Source: CAYLQD01 sp043819695 (GTDB taxonomy: Bacteria; Planctomycetota; PUPC01). From it: DNA of 28,422 bases. The translations under genes and the position numbers were made by a program. The stretch is from the NCBI GenBank assembly GCA_043819695.1, contig JBDREM010000060.1, forward strand, positions 1-28,422, in the 5' to 3' direction. Below are positions 7,670 through 15,993 of this stretch, piece after piece (positions within the stretch are counted from its first letter, which is position 1; every line of letters starts with the position of its first letter). Below the pieces are notes generated by a model. It worked only from the letters and a program-made list of their open reading frames with translations. It was not told where the DNA came from and did no database searches.

Positions 7670-8674
7670 ATGCAGGACACTGAAGCCAAGCTGAGACAAG
7701 CGGTGAATGACCTCCTGGCCGACGACAAGGTCGATCTGGTGGTCGCCTACGCACAAGGCTCGGTCCCGATGAGGACCCGGCCGCACTTCGTCCGCAGCGC
7801 CGACGACGCCGACAAGCTGGTGTGGAATTCCTACTGCACCAACAACCTCGCGGTCTACCTGCCGCGCCTGTTCGAGAAGCCGGCGCGCCCTCCGGCCGAC
7901 TACAAGCCGCCGAGGATCGGGCTCGTCGCCAAGGGGTGCGACGCCAGGTCGGTCGTCGGTCTCCTCAAGGAGCACCAGGTCCCCCGGGCGAACGTTGTCA
8001 TCATCGCGGTGCCCTGCCCCGGCATGGTCGACTTGCATAAGGTCGAGGCCGCTCTCGACGGCTCCGTCATCGCCGGCTGCCGCGAGGCCCCGGACGGAAC
8101 GCTCGAGGTCACCGCGGCGTCGGGCGACGAGACAACCTTTGAGAAGGAAGACATGCTCGAACAGGCATGCCTCGAATGCACCCTGCCGTCCGCCGAACAG
8201 GCCGACATAGTGATCGAGGGCTGGGGGCGGGGGGCGCCCGAGGAGCGCTACGAAAAGATCAAGGAGTTCGAGGCCAAGCCGGCGGAGGAACGGTGGCGAT
8301 ACTTCGTCGACGAGATCTCGAGGTGCATCCGCTGCTACGCCTGCCGGCAAGCCTGCCCGAACTGCTACTGCAAGGTGTGCTTCGCCGATCAGACCAAGCC
8401 GAGCTGGATCGGGCGGGGCGACGATCTCTCGGACGTGCTGCTCTATCACATCGGCCGAATCTTCCACCAGGCCGGCCGGTGCGTCGAGTGCGACGCGTGC
8501 GTCCGCGCGTGCCCGATGAACATCGACCTCCGCCTGTTCACCCAGAAACTCGTCAAGGACGTGCAGGAGCTGTTCGGTTACCTGCCGGGCCTGTCGGTCG
8601 AGGAACTCCCGCCGCTGTGTACTTTTGCGCAGGACGACAGCGAGAGCTTCATCACCGAACCACAAGAGAGCTGA
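7670..8674 (+). CDS. FdhB/FlxC-like 4Fe-4S dicluster protein, copy 2
   Basis: A 334-residue iron-sulfur protein paralogous to 1400-2539 but about 45 residues shorter. The N-terminal half has the conserved GLVAKGCDARSV and VPCPGMVD segments and QACLECTLPS. The C-terminal half has CIRCYACRQACPNCYCKVC from residue 219 and CVECDACVRACPMNIDLR from residue 271. It starts at ATG 7670. The gene order mvhD, this gene, flxB-like, flxA-like resembles the Flox modules that feed NAD(P)H electrons to Hdr in sulfate reducers. It is likely a wire between MvhD/HdrA and the FlxAB-type pair. F420-reducing formate dehydrogenase beta subunits are the other close relatives, so the assignment stays at family level. 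Confidence 0.75.
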   Translation: MQDTEAKLRQAVNDLLADDKVDLVVAYAQGSVPMRTRPHFVRSADDADKLVWNSYCTNNLAVYLPRLFEKPARPPADYKPPRIGLVAKGCDARSVVGLLKEHQVPRANVVIIAVPCPGMVDLHKVEAALDGSVIAGCREAPDGTLEVTAASGDETTFEKEDMLEQACLECTLPSAEQADIVIEGWGRGAPEERYEKIKEFEAKPAEERWRYFVDEISRCIRCYACRQACPNCYCKVCFADQTKPSWIGRGDDLSDVLLYHIGRIFHQAGRCVECDACVRACPMNIDLRLFTQKLVKDVQELFGYLPGLSVEELPPLCTFAQDDSESFITEPQES

Positions 8675-8675
8675 A

Positions 8676-9686
8676 ATGGCACAGCGAACGATAAGAAAGA
8701 CGGACCTGAGAAAACTGGTCGACGCGGTCAGGAGGGACGGCCGGTTCTACGGGCCCGTCAAAGCGGATGAAGGCGAAGCCCTCTCCGAGTCCTTCAACCC
8801 CGACGACGGAGCTTCGCTGAACTACTACAACTTCAAGCTGCCCGCCAAGCGCCTTTTCTTCCCACACACCGAGGTCATCTGCACGTACGACGGCGAGACT
8901 ATGACCGACGTTCCTCTGCCCGAGGAGAAGATGGTGGTCTTCGGCATGCGGCCGTGCGACGCGCTCTCGCTCGTCTACCTCGACAAGGTCTTCCTCGACG
9001 AGGAATTCGCCGATCCGTACTACCGCCGCCGCAGGGAGAACGCGGTCATCATATCCCTCGCGTGCAACGACCCGCTCGACACCTGCTTCTGCACCTCGGT
9101 CAAAGGCAGCCCGGCCGGCACCGAAGGGGCCGACGTACTGGCGTTCGATCTCGGCGAGTCGCTGCTGTTCGAAACAGTGAGCGAGAAGGGCGAGGCGCTC
9201 GTGGAGGCCCACGCCGCCTTGTTCAAGGAACCCACGGCCCAGGAGACGGAAGCGCGGGCCAAGGTGGCCGCAGCGGCCGAGAAGGAGGTCCCGCAGCTCG
9301 ACGTGGCCGGGCTGGCCGAGAAACTCCAGCAGATATTCGATTCGCCCATCTGGGGCGCCATATCCGAGCGGTGTCTGGGCTGCGGCGTCTGCACCCACTT
9401 CTGCCCCACCTGCCACTGCTTCGGGTTGCACGACGAGAAGGCCGGCCCGGGGGGCCGCCGCATACGGGTCCAGGACTGCTGCGTGTTTCCCGCCTTCACC
9501 GCCGAAGCCTCCGGACACAACCCCCGGCCCTCGAACGCCGAGAGGATGCGGCAGCGGATCATGCACAAGTTTCGCTATGCGGTCGAGAACTTCGGGGACA
9601 CCTTCTGTGTCGGCTGCGCGCGCTGTATCACCAACTGCCCGGTCAATATGGATCTCAGAGAAACCCTAGCCGAGGTGATGAAATGA
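8676..9686 (+). CDS. AsrA/FlxB-like 4Fe-4S dicluster protein
   Basis: A 336-residue protein of the anaerobic sulfite reductase subunit A / FlxB / sulfhydrogenase beta family. The N-terminal domain includes FFPHTEVICTYDG, FGMRPCDALSL, SLACNDPLDTCFCTS and DVLAFDLG, typical of this family. The C-terminal clusters are CLGCGVCTHFCPTCHCF and CVGCARCITNCPVNMD. The start is ATG 8676, one base after the previous stop; an upstream extension of the frame overlaps the preceding gene and is not needed. The stop overlaps the next start (ATGA). It is paired with an AsrB/FlxA-like protein, as in sulfite reductase, sulfhydrogenase and Flox operons. No AsrC or hydrogenase large subunit is present, which favours the Flx role. 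Confidence 0.82.
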   Translation: MAQRTIRKTDLRKLVDAVRRDGRFYGPVKADEGEALSESFNPDDGASLNYYNFKLPAKRLFFPHTEVICTYDGETMTDVPLPEEKMVVFGMRPCDALSLVYLDKVFLDEEFADPYYRRRRENAVIISLACNDPLDTCFCTSVKGSPAGTEGADVLAFDLGESLLFETVSEKGEALVEAHAALFKEPTAQETEARAKVAAAAEKEVPQLDVAGLAEKLQQIFDSPIWGAISERCLGCGVCTHFCPTCHCFGLHDEKAGPGGRRIRVQDCCVFPAFTAEASGHNPRPSNAERMRQRIMHKFRYAVENFGDTFCVGCARCITNCPVNMDLRETLAEVMK

Positions 9687-10558
9687 GCTCAGGCGCCGCC
9701 GTCACGAAGACAGCAAACCCGTACCTTCCCAAGCCCGTCATCATCGACAGAATCATCCTCGAGAACGAGGCAAAGGACCTCAAGACCTTTCGGTTCACCT
9801 TCTGCAACCCCGAGGACGAGAAAGAGTTTCAGTACGAGTGCGGGCAGTTCGCCATGCTCTCCGTCCCGGGCGCCGGAGAGAGCCCTATCGGGATCGCGTC
9901 CTCGCCGCTCGACGAAGGATATATCGAGTTCACCGTGAAGCGATACCCGACCGGGGTGCTGACGAGCACTTTGCACAGCCTCGAGGAAGGCGCCCGGATG
10001 GGACTGAGGGGCCCTTACGGGAACTCCTTTCCCATGGGCGAGATGGAAGGCAAGAACGTGGTGATCGTCGGCGGCGGGTTCGCGTTCACCACCCTGAGAT
10101 CGACCATCCGGTACATGCTCCACGAGAAGAACCGGCCCCGGTTCAAGAACATCGTGGTGATCTACGGCGCCCGCAGCCCGGGCGAACTCCTCTATAAATC
10201 CGAGCTCGAGGCATGGGAGAAGAGAGACGATGTCGAGATGTACGTGACCGTCGACAAGGGAGACGAGAGCTGGAAGGGCCGGGAGGGCTTCGTGCCCGCC
10301 GTGCTGCAGGAGGTGGCGCCGAGCTCGGAGAACGCTGTCGTGCTCGTGTGCGGCCCGCCGATCATGCTGAAGTTCACCATGCCTCCCCTATTGACACTGG
10401 GATTTGAGCCCGCTAAGATTTTCACATCTCTGGAAAGGCGGATGAGCTGTGGGATCGGGAAATGCGGCCGATGCAACATCGGAAGTAAGTACGTCTGCAA
10501 GGACGGTCCCGTTTTCACGTATGCACAGGTCCAGGAACTGCCGGAGGGAGCGCTCTAA
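9683..10558 (+). CDS. AsrB/FlxA-like FAD/NAD(P)-binding oxidoreductase
   Basis: A 291-residue ferredoxin-NADP reductase-fold protein. Flavin-binding segments are QFAMLSVPGAGESPIGIASS and TLHSLEEGARMGLRGPYG. NAD(P) binding is indicated by VIVGGGFAFTTLRS and VLVCGPPIM. A C-terminal PyrK-type [2Fe-2S] motif, MSCGIGKCGRCN followed by a fourth Cys, completes the protein. Relatives include AsrB, sulfhydrogenase gamma and FlxA, which exchange hydride with NAD(P)H and pass electrons to the AsrA/FlxB partner. The start ATG 9683 overlaps the upstream stop by four bases. Here it is likely the NAD(P)H port of the Hdr-like complex; NADH versus NADPH preference cannot be told. Confidence 0.88.
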   Translation: MSSGAAVTKTANPYLPKPVIIDRIILENEAKDLKTFRFTFCNPEDEKEFQYECGQFAMLSVPGAGESPIGIASSPLDEGYIEFTVKRYPTGVLTSTLHSLEEGARMGLRGPYGNSFPMGEMEGKNVVIVGGGFAFTTLRSTIRYMLHEKNRPRFKNIVVIYGARSPGELLYKSELEAWEKRDDVEMYVTVDKGDESWKGREGFVPAVLQEVAPSSENAVVLVCGPPIMLKFTMPPLLTLGFEPAKIFTSLERRMSCGIGKCGRCNIGSKYVCKDGPVFTYAQVQELPEGAL

Positions 10559-10579
10559 CGTTTGGAAAGGAGTGGTAAG

Positions 10580-13500
10580 ATGGACGTGACAAGGCGAACC
10601 TTCCTGAAAGCTTCAGGAGGCACAGCGGCCCTTGCCGGCCTGTTCCGGATGGAGGCGGCCGAGGCCTCCGCTGCAAGGACCCGTCTGCGGATACGCTACG
10701 CCAGACAGTCGACCACCATCTGTCCCTACTGCGGGGTCGGCTGCGGCGAGATCGTTTCCGTCAACGATGACGAGGTCATCAACATCGAGGGCGATCCCGA
10801 CCATCCCATCAATGAGGGCGCCCTTTGCAGCAAGGGCAGCGCCCTCTACCAGGTGGCCAATAACGACCGCCGCCTCCGGAAGGTCCTGTACCGCGCCCCC
10901 GGAAGCGCCTATTGGCAGGAGAAGACCTGGAACTGGGCTATCGACCGCATCTCCAGGCGGATCAAGGAGACGCGGGACGCGGGCCTGGCCGACGGGCGCA
11001 AGGTCAACCGCGTCGAGAGCATCGCCGCCCTCGGCGGAGCCGCGCTCGACAACGAGGAATGCTACCTGTACTCCAAGTTCATGCGCGCCCTCGGAGTGCA
11101 GTACATAGAACACCAGGCCCGTATATGACACTCCGCCACTGTGGCCAGTTTGGCCGAAACGTTCGGGCGGGGCGCGATGACGAACCACTGGATCGACATC
11201 AGGAATTCTGACCGCATTATGATCATCGGCAGCAACGCTGCCGAAAACCATCCAATCTCATTCAAGTGGGTGACCAAAGCCATCGAGCGCGGCGCGAAGC
11301 TCATCAGCGTCGACCCGCGCTTCACGCGGACATCCTCCAAGGCGCACATCTATTGCCCGCTACGTTCCGGGACTGACATTGCCTTCATCAACGGCATGAT
11401 AAAATACGTCCTGGACGACATCGAGAAGAGCCGCGACAACTACAACCTGGAGTACGTCACCGAATACACCAACGCGTCGTTCCTGATCGACCCCGGCTTT
11501 AAGCTGCCGGCCGATCTCGACGGGCTGTTCAGCGACTACAGCCCGGACAAGCGCGCCTACAGCAAGGCCACCTGGAAGTACCAGCTCGACGAGAAGGGAG
11601 CGCCCAAGAAGGACAAGACGCTCCAGGACCCGAACTGTGTCTTCCAGCTCTTGAAGAAACACGTGGCGCGCTACACCCCCGAGAAGGTCTCGGAAATCAC
11701 CGGCTCGCCCCCGGACGCGTACCTCGCCGTGTGCAAAACCTTCGCCGAGTCCGGCAAGACCGGAAAAGCCGGAACCATCATGTACGCCATGGGCACCACC
11801 CAGCACACCTATGGCACGCAGAACATCCGCGCCTACGCCATCCTCCAACTCCTGCTCGCCAACATGGGCGTCGCCGGCGGCGGCATCAACGCCCTGCGCG
11901 GCGAGTCCAACGTCCAGGGCTCGACCGATCACGCCATCCTGTTCCACATCCTGCCCGGGTACCTCAGCACCCCCGACGAGAAGGACGTGGACATCGACAC
12001 CTACTGCAAGCGCTACTACGAGGGCAAGAACAACGACCCGAAGAGCGCCGACTGGTGGAGCAACGCCCGCAAGTACATCGTCAGCCTGCTCAAGGCCTGG
12101 TACGGCCCGAAGGCCACAAACGAGAACGACTTCGCCTTCGGCTACATCCCCAAGCGTGAGGCAGGCAAGGACTACTCCCACATCTCCCTGTTCGAGGCCA
12201 TGTACGACGGCGACATCAAGGGCCTTATCTGCCTCGGGCAGAACCCCGCCGTCGGCGGCCCGAACGCCAACAGGGAACGCGAGGCACTCCATAAGCTGGA
12301 CTGGCTCGTGTGCGCAGACCTGTGGGGCACCGAGACCGCCAACTTCTGGGACCGCGGCAAGGCCGACTTCTGCGACTACGTCGACCCGAAGACGGTGAAA
12401 ACAGAAGTCTTCCTGCTCCCGGCGGCCGCGTCCGTCGAGAAAGAAGGCAGCATCACCAACTCCGGGCGATGGCAGCAGTGGCGCTACGCCGCCGTGCATC
12501 CTCCCGGAATGGCCAAGTCGGACCTGTGGATTCTCGACCGCCTCTTCAAGGCCGTCAAGACCCGCTACCAGAACCAGGGCGGCCCGCACGCCGGGGCCAT
12601 CCTGGACATGGCGTGGGACTACGGCTCCGGCGAAGAACCCGACGTCCATGCCGTAGCCAGGGAAATCAACGGCTACGACCTGTCCACCGGCAAGCTCCTG
12701 CCGAGCTTCGGCGCTCTCAAGCCCGACGGGACCACCTCCTCGGGCAACTGGCTCTACTGCGCCTCCTACACCGAGGAGGGCAACATGGCCGCACGCCGCG
12801 TCGGGCTCGACCCGAGCAACATCGGGCTCTATCCCGAGTGGTCCTGGTGCTGGCCGGTCAACCGGCGCATCATCTACAACCGCGCCTCCGTCGACCCCAA
12901 GGGCGTGCCGTGGGACAAGGAGCATTCGGTCATCGCCTTCAAGGGCCTCGCCATCGACGGCAAATACGTCACCAACCGATGGGTCGGCGACGTGCCCGAC
13001 GGCGGATGGTACCCCCTCCAGAACCCCGACGGCAGCGAGCGGGCCGACGCCAAACACCCGTTCATCATGAAGCCCGAGGGCTACGCCAGGATCTTCGGAA
13101 TGGGCCGCGCCGACGGGCCCTTCCCCGAGCATTACGAGCCGGTGGAGAGCCCCCTTGCCAAGAACCCGATGGGCCACGGCACGATGGTCAACCCCGCCAT
13201 CAGGCTCTGGCACAAGGAGAAACCCAAGGAGAACTTCATCGGCACGCCCGACAAGTTCCCCATCGTGGGGACCACCTATCGCGTAACGGAGCACTGGCAG
13301 GCCGGCGCGATGACGCGGAACCTCGAATGGCTCTGCGAGCTCATGCCCGAGGTGTTCGTCGAGATGAGCGAGGAACTCGCCAAGGAAAAGGGCATCAAGA
13401 ACGGCGAAAACGTCCTCATAACCACCGCCCGGGGCAAGATGAGCGCCAAGGCGGCCGTTACGATGCGCTTCAAGCCGTTCAAGATGAACGGGCGGCTCGT

Positions 13501-13651
13501 TCATCAGATCGGCATCCCCTGGCACTGGGGCTACGAAGGGAGGTCTTGCGGCGGCAGCGCCAACTCCCTGACGCCCCACGTGGGAGACGCCAACACGATG
13601 ATCCCGGAATACAAGGCATTCCTCTGCGATGTCAGGAAGGAGGTGAGCTAG
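10580..13651 (+). CDS. fdnG: Formate dehydrogenase catalytic subunit, selenocysteine-containing, Tat-exported (FdnG type)
   Basis: A molybdo/tungstopterin formate dehydrogenase alpha subunit, 1023 residues when the in-frame TGA at 11126-11128 is read as selenocysteine (residue 183). Both sides of the TGA match FdnG: QARI before it, then HSATVASLAETFGRGAMTNHW. The N-terminus has a Tat signal (TRRTFLK, residues 4-10). The [4Fe-4S] cluster is held by Cys48, Cys51, Cys55 and Cys83. Later segments such as GGGINALRGESNVQGSTDH and the C-terminal pterin-binding region are typical, and overall length equals E. coli FdnG. Start ATG 10580 has AAAGGAG upstream; the in-frame TTG at 10562 lies before that site. 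The protein oxidises formate to CO2, or the reverse, probably in the periplasm with the FdnH- and NrfD-like subunits encoded next. Confidence 0.96.
11126..11128 (+). other. Selenocysteine codon (UGA recoding site)
   Basis: The TGA is in frame between the two halves of the formate dehydrogenase gene and sits exactly where FdnG/FdnH-type enzymes carry catalytic selenocysteine. The reading frame continues without other stops for 841 codons downstream. tRNA-Sec, selA and selB are present in the same window. A nonsense mutation is therefore very unlikely. Confidence 0.96.
11129..11172 (+). promoter_or_regulatory. Candidate bacterial SECIS hairpin
   Basis: Directly after the UGA, CTCCGCC (11131-11137) can pair with GGCGGGG (11166-11172). 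An apical stem GGCC (11143-11146) pairs with GGCC (11152-11155), enclosing loop AGTTT. The apical loop starts 18 bases after the UGA, the distance expected for bacterial SECIS elements that bind SelB, and contains the G-U pair typical of the loop. The internal part is imperfect. This comes from hand folding only. Confidence 0.65.
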
Positions 13652-13652
13652 G

Positions 13653-14453
13653 ATGAGCGCCTCGGAGAGAATGGCGATGCTGATCGACGTGTCCAAGTGC
13701 ATGGGCTGTCGAGGATGCCAAGTGGCCTGCAAGCAGTGGAACCAGCGCCCGGCGGAGAAGACCAAGTTCACGGGCACCTACCAGAATCCGCCGCGGCTCT
13801 CGGGCCAAACCTGGACGCTGGTCTCGTTCACTGAGCTCGCCGGTAAGACGGAAAAAGATCCACCCAGGTGGCTCTTCCGCAAGCAGCAGTGCCTCCATTG
13901 CGGCGAGGCCACCTGCCTTCAGGTCTGTCCGACCGGCGCCATCCGGAGGACCGACGAAGGCATCGTCTACATCAATCAGGACATCTGCGCCGGCTGCAAG
14001 TATTGCGTCGAGACCTGCCCCTTCGGTACGCCGCATCCCGACCCGGATACGGGCACGGCGCGGAAGTGCTGGATGTGCAAGGACCGGGTTGAGAACGGCC
14101 TCAAGCCGGCTTGCGTGACGGCCTGCCCGACGGGTGCGCTCGAGTTCGGTCCCCGGGATGCCATGGTGAAGCTCGCCAAGGCGCGCATAAAGGTTCTGGA
14201 GGGGCAAGGTTATACGCCCCGCCTCTACGGCGAGACCGAGCTGGGCGGGCTGGGCGCCATGTACGTGCTTCCTGAGAAAGCCTCCGTCTACGGGCTCCCG
14301 GAAGATCCGAAGCTGCCGCACGCCGGGATCGCCTACCGATGGGCGCTCGGGGTCATTCCGGGGCTGGCTCTTCTTGCCGGGATATGGCATTACCTTCGGA
14401 AGAGCCCGCCGGCCGAGGAGGCAGCGACCGCCGACCAGAGAGGAGGAGAGTAG
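13653..14453 (+). CDS. fdnH: Formate dehydrogenase iron-sulfur subunit (FdnH/HybA-like)
   Basis: A 266-residue four-cluster ferredoxin subunit. Cluster motifs are visible in order: CMGCRGCQVACKQWN near the N-terminus, CLHCGEATCLQVCPTGAI, CAGCKYCVETCPFG, and CWMCKDR with CVTACPTGAL. A single C-terminal hydrophobic segment (ALGVIPGLALLAGIWHYL) would anchor it in the membrane, as in E. coli FdnH, with the clusters on the same side as the catalytic subunit. There is no own Tat signal, so export would be by piggy-back with the Tat-bearing catalytic subunit. The start is ATG 13653, one base after the fdnG stop, with AGGAGGTGAG upstream. It transfers electrons from the formate dehydrogenase to the NrfD-like subunit. 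Confidence 0.93.
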   Translation: MSASERMAMLIDVSKCMGCRGCQVACKQWNQRPAEKTKFTGTYQNPPRLSGQTWTLVSFTELAGKTEKDPPRWLFRKQQCLHCGEATCLQVCPTGAIRRTDEGIVYINQDICAGCKYCVETCPFGTPHPDPDTGTARKCWMCKDRVENGLKPACVTACPTGALEFGPRDAMVKLAKARIKVLEGQGYTPRLYGETELGGLGAMYVLPEKASVYGLPEDPKLPHAGIAYRWALGVIPGLALLAGIWHYLRKSPPAEEAATADQRGGE

Positions 14454-14455
14454 AA

Positions 14456-15346
14456 ATGGAACACGTTAATTGGGGCTGGCCCATTGCGCTCGACCTGTTC
14501 CTTGCGGCGATGGGAGCGGGAGCCTTTATGCTGGCGGTCATGGCCGACCTCGCGGGGGGCAGACGCTATCGGCTGGTCAGCGGAACGGGCGCCCTGGTGG
14601 CCCCCTGGCCGGTGATCTGCGGGGTGCTCCTCCTCGTCGTCGACCTGGGGCAACCTCACCGGTTCTGGGAAATGATGCTGCGACGCGGCGAAGACGTCGC
14701 CCTCGAGTTCCCCTTCCTGATGTTCAATGTCACCTCGACCATGTCGATCGGGACATGGCTCCTCACCGCCTTTGTGTGGATCTCACTCGCGTACATTCTG
14801 GTCACCATTCTCGCCTACCCGTTCCGGTGGGTGAATATCCTGAAGAAGCTGGTTGGGGTCGCCGGCCTCCCGTTCGCTCTGCTCGTGACGATCTACACCG
14901 GCGTGCTGCTTTCGGCAAGCCCGAACCCGCTGTGGAACAACTTTGCCCTGCCGGTCGTGTTCGTTACCTCAGCGTTGGTGACGGGGGCCGCGCTGGTGAT
15001 CTGCGTGCTTGCTGTGCTGCGGGTCCTCGGGCTCGTCACTGACGAGAGCGCGCACATCCCGAAGCTTGAGAGGCTGAACGGCGGGCTCGTCGTTGTTCAG
15101 ATTCTGGCGGTGGCGGCCTTTGTATTCCTGGGGCTCGGGTCTGCGCCGATGCTGTCGGTTATCGGCGCCGGCTACGGCCCGCTGTGGTGGGTCGGTGTCG
15201 TCGGGCTGGGATTGCTTCTGCCCCTGATCGTTGGATTGAAGGGCGGGCTCAAAAGGCCGCAGTTCTCGCTCGTCGTCTCCGCGCTCGTGCTGCTGGGCGG
15301 CCTCTTCCTCAGGTATGTGGTCGTTATGGCCGGCCAGGGGGCATAG
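14456..15346 (+). CDS. nrfD: NrfD/PsrC-type integral membrane quinone-interacting subunit
   Basis: A 296-residue, highly hydrophobic protein with about eight predicted transmembrane stretches. The N-terminal segment (WGWPIALDLFLAAMGAGAFM) and DLGQPHRFWEMM are characteristic of the NrfD/PsrC family. Such subunits bind menaquinone and replace the b-type cytochrome FdnI seen in E. coli formate dehydrogenase-N. The start is ATG 14456, two bases after the fdnH stop, with AGGAGGAGAG upstream; earlier in-frame starts would overlap fdnH by more than 100 bases. It is the last gene of the operon and converges on the peroxiredoxin gene, with only 6 bases between stop codons. Confidence 0.93.
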   Translation: MEHVNWGWPIALDLFLAAMGAGAFMLAVMADLAGGRRYRLVSGTGALVAPWPVICGVLLLVVDLGQPHRFWEMMLRRGEDVALEFPFLMFNVTSTMSIGTWLLTAFVWISLAYILVTILAYPFRWVNILKKLVGVAGLPFALLVTIYTGVLLSASPNPLWNNFALPVVFVTSALVTGAALVICVLAVLRVLGLVTDESAHIPKLERLNGGLVVVQILAVAAFVFLGLGSAPMLSVIGAGYGPLWWVGVVGLGLLLPLIVGLKGGLKRPQFSLVVSALVLLGGLFLRYVVVMAGQGA

Positions 15347-15352
15347 GCCGGC
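15329..15352 (+). terminator. Candidate bidirectional terminator hairpin
   Basis: A perfect 7-base inverted repeat, GCCGGCC (15329-15335) and GGCCGGC (15346-15352), with a 10-base spacer sits exactly at the convergent 3' ends of nrfD and the peroxiredoxin gene. There is no T-run on either side, so it is not a classical intrinsic terminator. The location is what supports the call. Confidence 0.4.
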
Positions 15353-15982
15353 TCACCGAAGCTTGTCCAGCTCGGCCAGAAGCTCGTCCAGCGGCGGGCG
15401 CTCGTTGATGTCGTGCACGTCGATGTAGCGAATGACGCCCTGCTTGTCGACGACGAACAGGGCCCGTTCGGTCGTGCCGTCGGAGCGGAGCACCCCGTAC
15501 TTCTTCGCCACTTCCCCGTGAGGCCAGAAGTCCGAAAGGACCGGGAACCACATCGTGCCCATGTCCGTGGTCCAGGCGTAGAGCGTGGGGACGTTGTCGG
15601 CCGTGATGCCCACGAGTACGGCGTCGCGTTTCTCGAACGCCTCGCGGGCGATATTGTATCCGGGCCACTGGCCCGAGCAGACCGGCGTCCACGCCGCCGG
15701 GACGAACGAGATGACCACGTTTCTGTTGCCGACGTAATCCTTCAGCGAGATCGGCCGGCCGTCGACGCCGGGCAGCGTGAAGTCCGGCGCTTTGTCGCCC
15801 ACTTTAACGGCGAGCCGGCTGTCCACGGGCCGGAGCTTGGCCACTTTGTAGATAAGCTTCGGCCGCGCCCCATCTCTCCCCCCTTCCCGTTTCTCGCTCC
15901 TCTGCGTGTCTTCCTTGCACGCTGATACCGTGACGACGCACGCGGCGGCCAGAAGCGCGCCCGCCAGAGCCGCTCGTCTCAT
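15353..15982 (-). CDS. Lipoprotein peroxiredoxin (AhpC/TSA or Bcp family)
   Basis: A 209-residue thiol peroxidase-like protein with a lipoprotein signal peptide (hydrophobic run ending VSAC, Cys22). The peroxiredoxin core starts at VGDKAPDFTLPGVDGRPISL, with the peroxidatic cysteine in PAAWTPVCSGQ (Cys102) and the ALFVVDKQGVIRYI strand. It would reduce peroxides at the outer face of a membrane. The start chosen is ATG 15982, preceded by GAGG. A GTG at 15997 would extend it by five residues and overlap the preceding stop by four bases (GTGA), so the two genes are in any case translationally adjacent. The upstream thioredoxin-like lipoprotein is a plausible reductant. Confidence 0.88.
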   Translation of the reverse strand: MRRAALAGALLAAACVVTVSACKEDTQRSEKREGGRDGARPKLIYKVAKLRPVDSRLAVKVGDKAPDFTLPGVDGRPISLKDYVGNRNVVISFVPAAWTPVCSGQWPGYNIAREAFEKRDAVLVGITADNVPTLYAWTTDMGTMWFPVLSDFWPHGEVAKKYGVLRSDGTTERALFVVDKQGVIRYIDVHDINERPPLDELLAELDKLR

Positions 15983-15993
15983 CGTCTCGATCC

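Noticed and set aside
8676..10558. Anaerobic sulfite reductase (AsrAB)
   Set aside because: The family match is real, but no AsrC siroheme subunit follows; the next gene is the formate dehydrogenase, and the upstream Hdr/MvhD genes point to a Flx-type role.
10580..11128. Formate dehydrogenase gene read as truncated or split in two
   Set aside because: The TGA is in frame, occupies the catalytic selenocysteine position, and the selenocysteine machinery is encoded in the window.
11360..13777. Open frame of about 800 codons on the minus strand
   Set aside because: It is a shadow of the formate dehydrogenase catalytic gene on the plus strand, with no domain or ribosome site.
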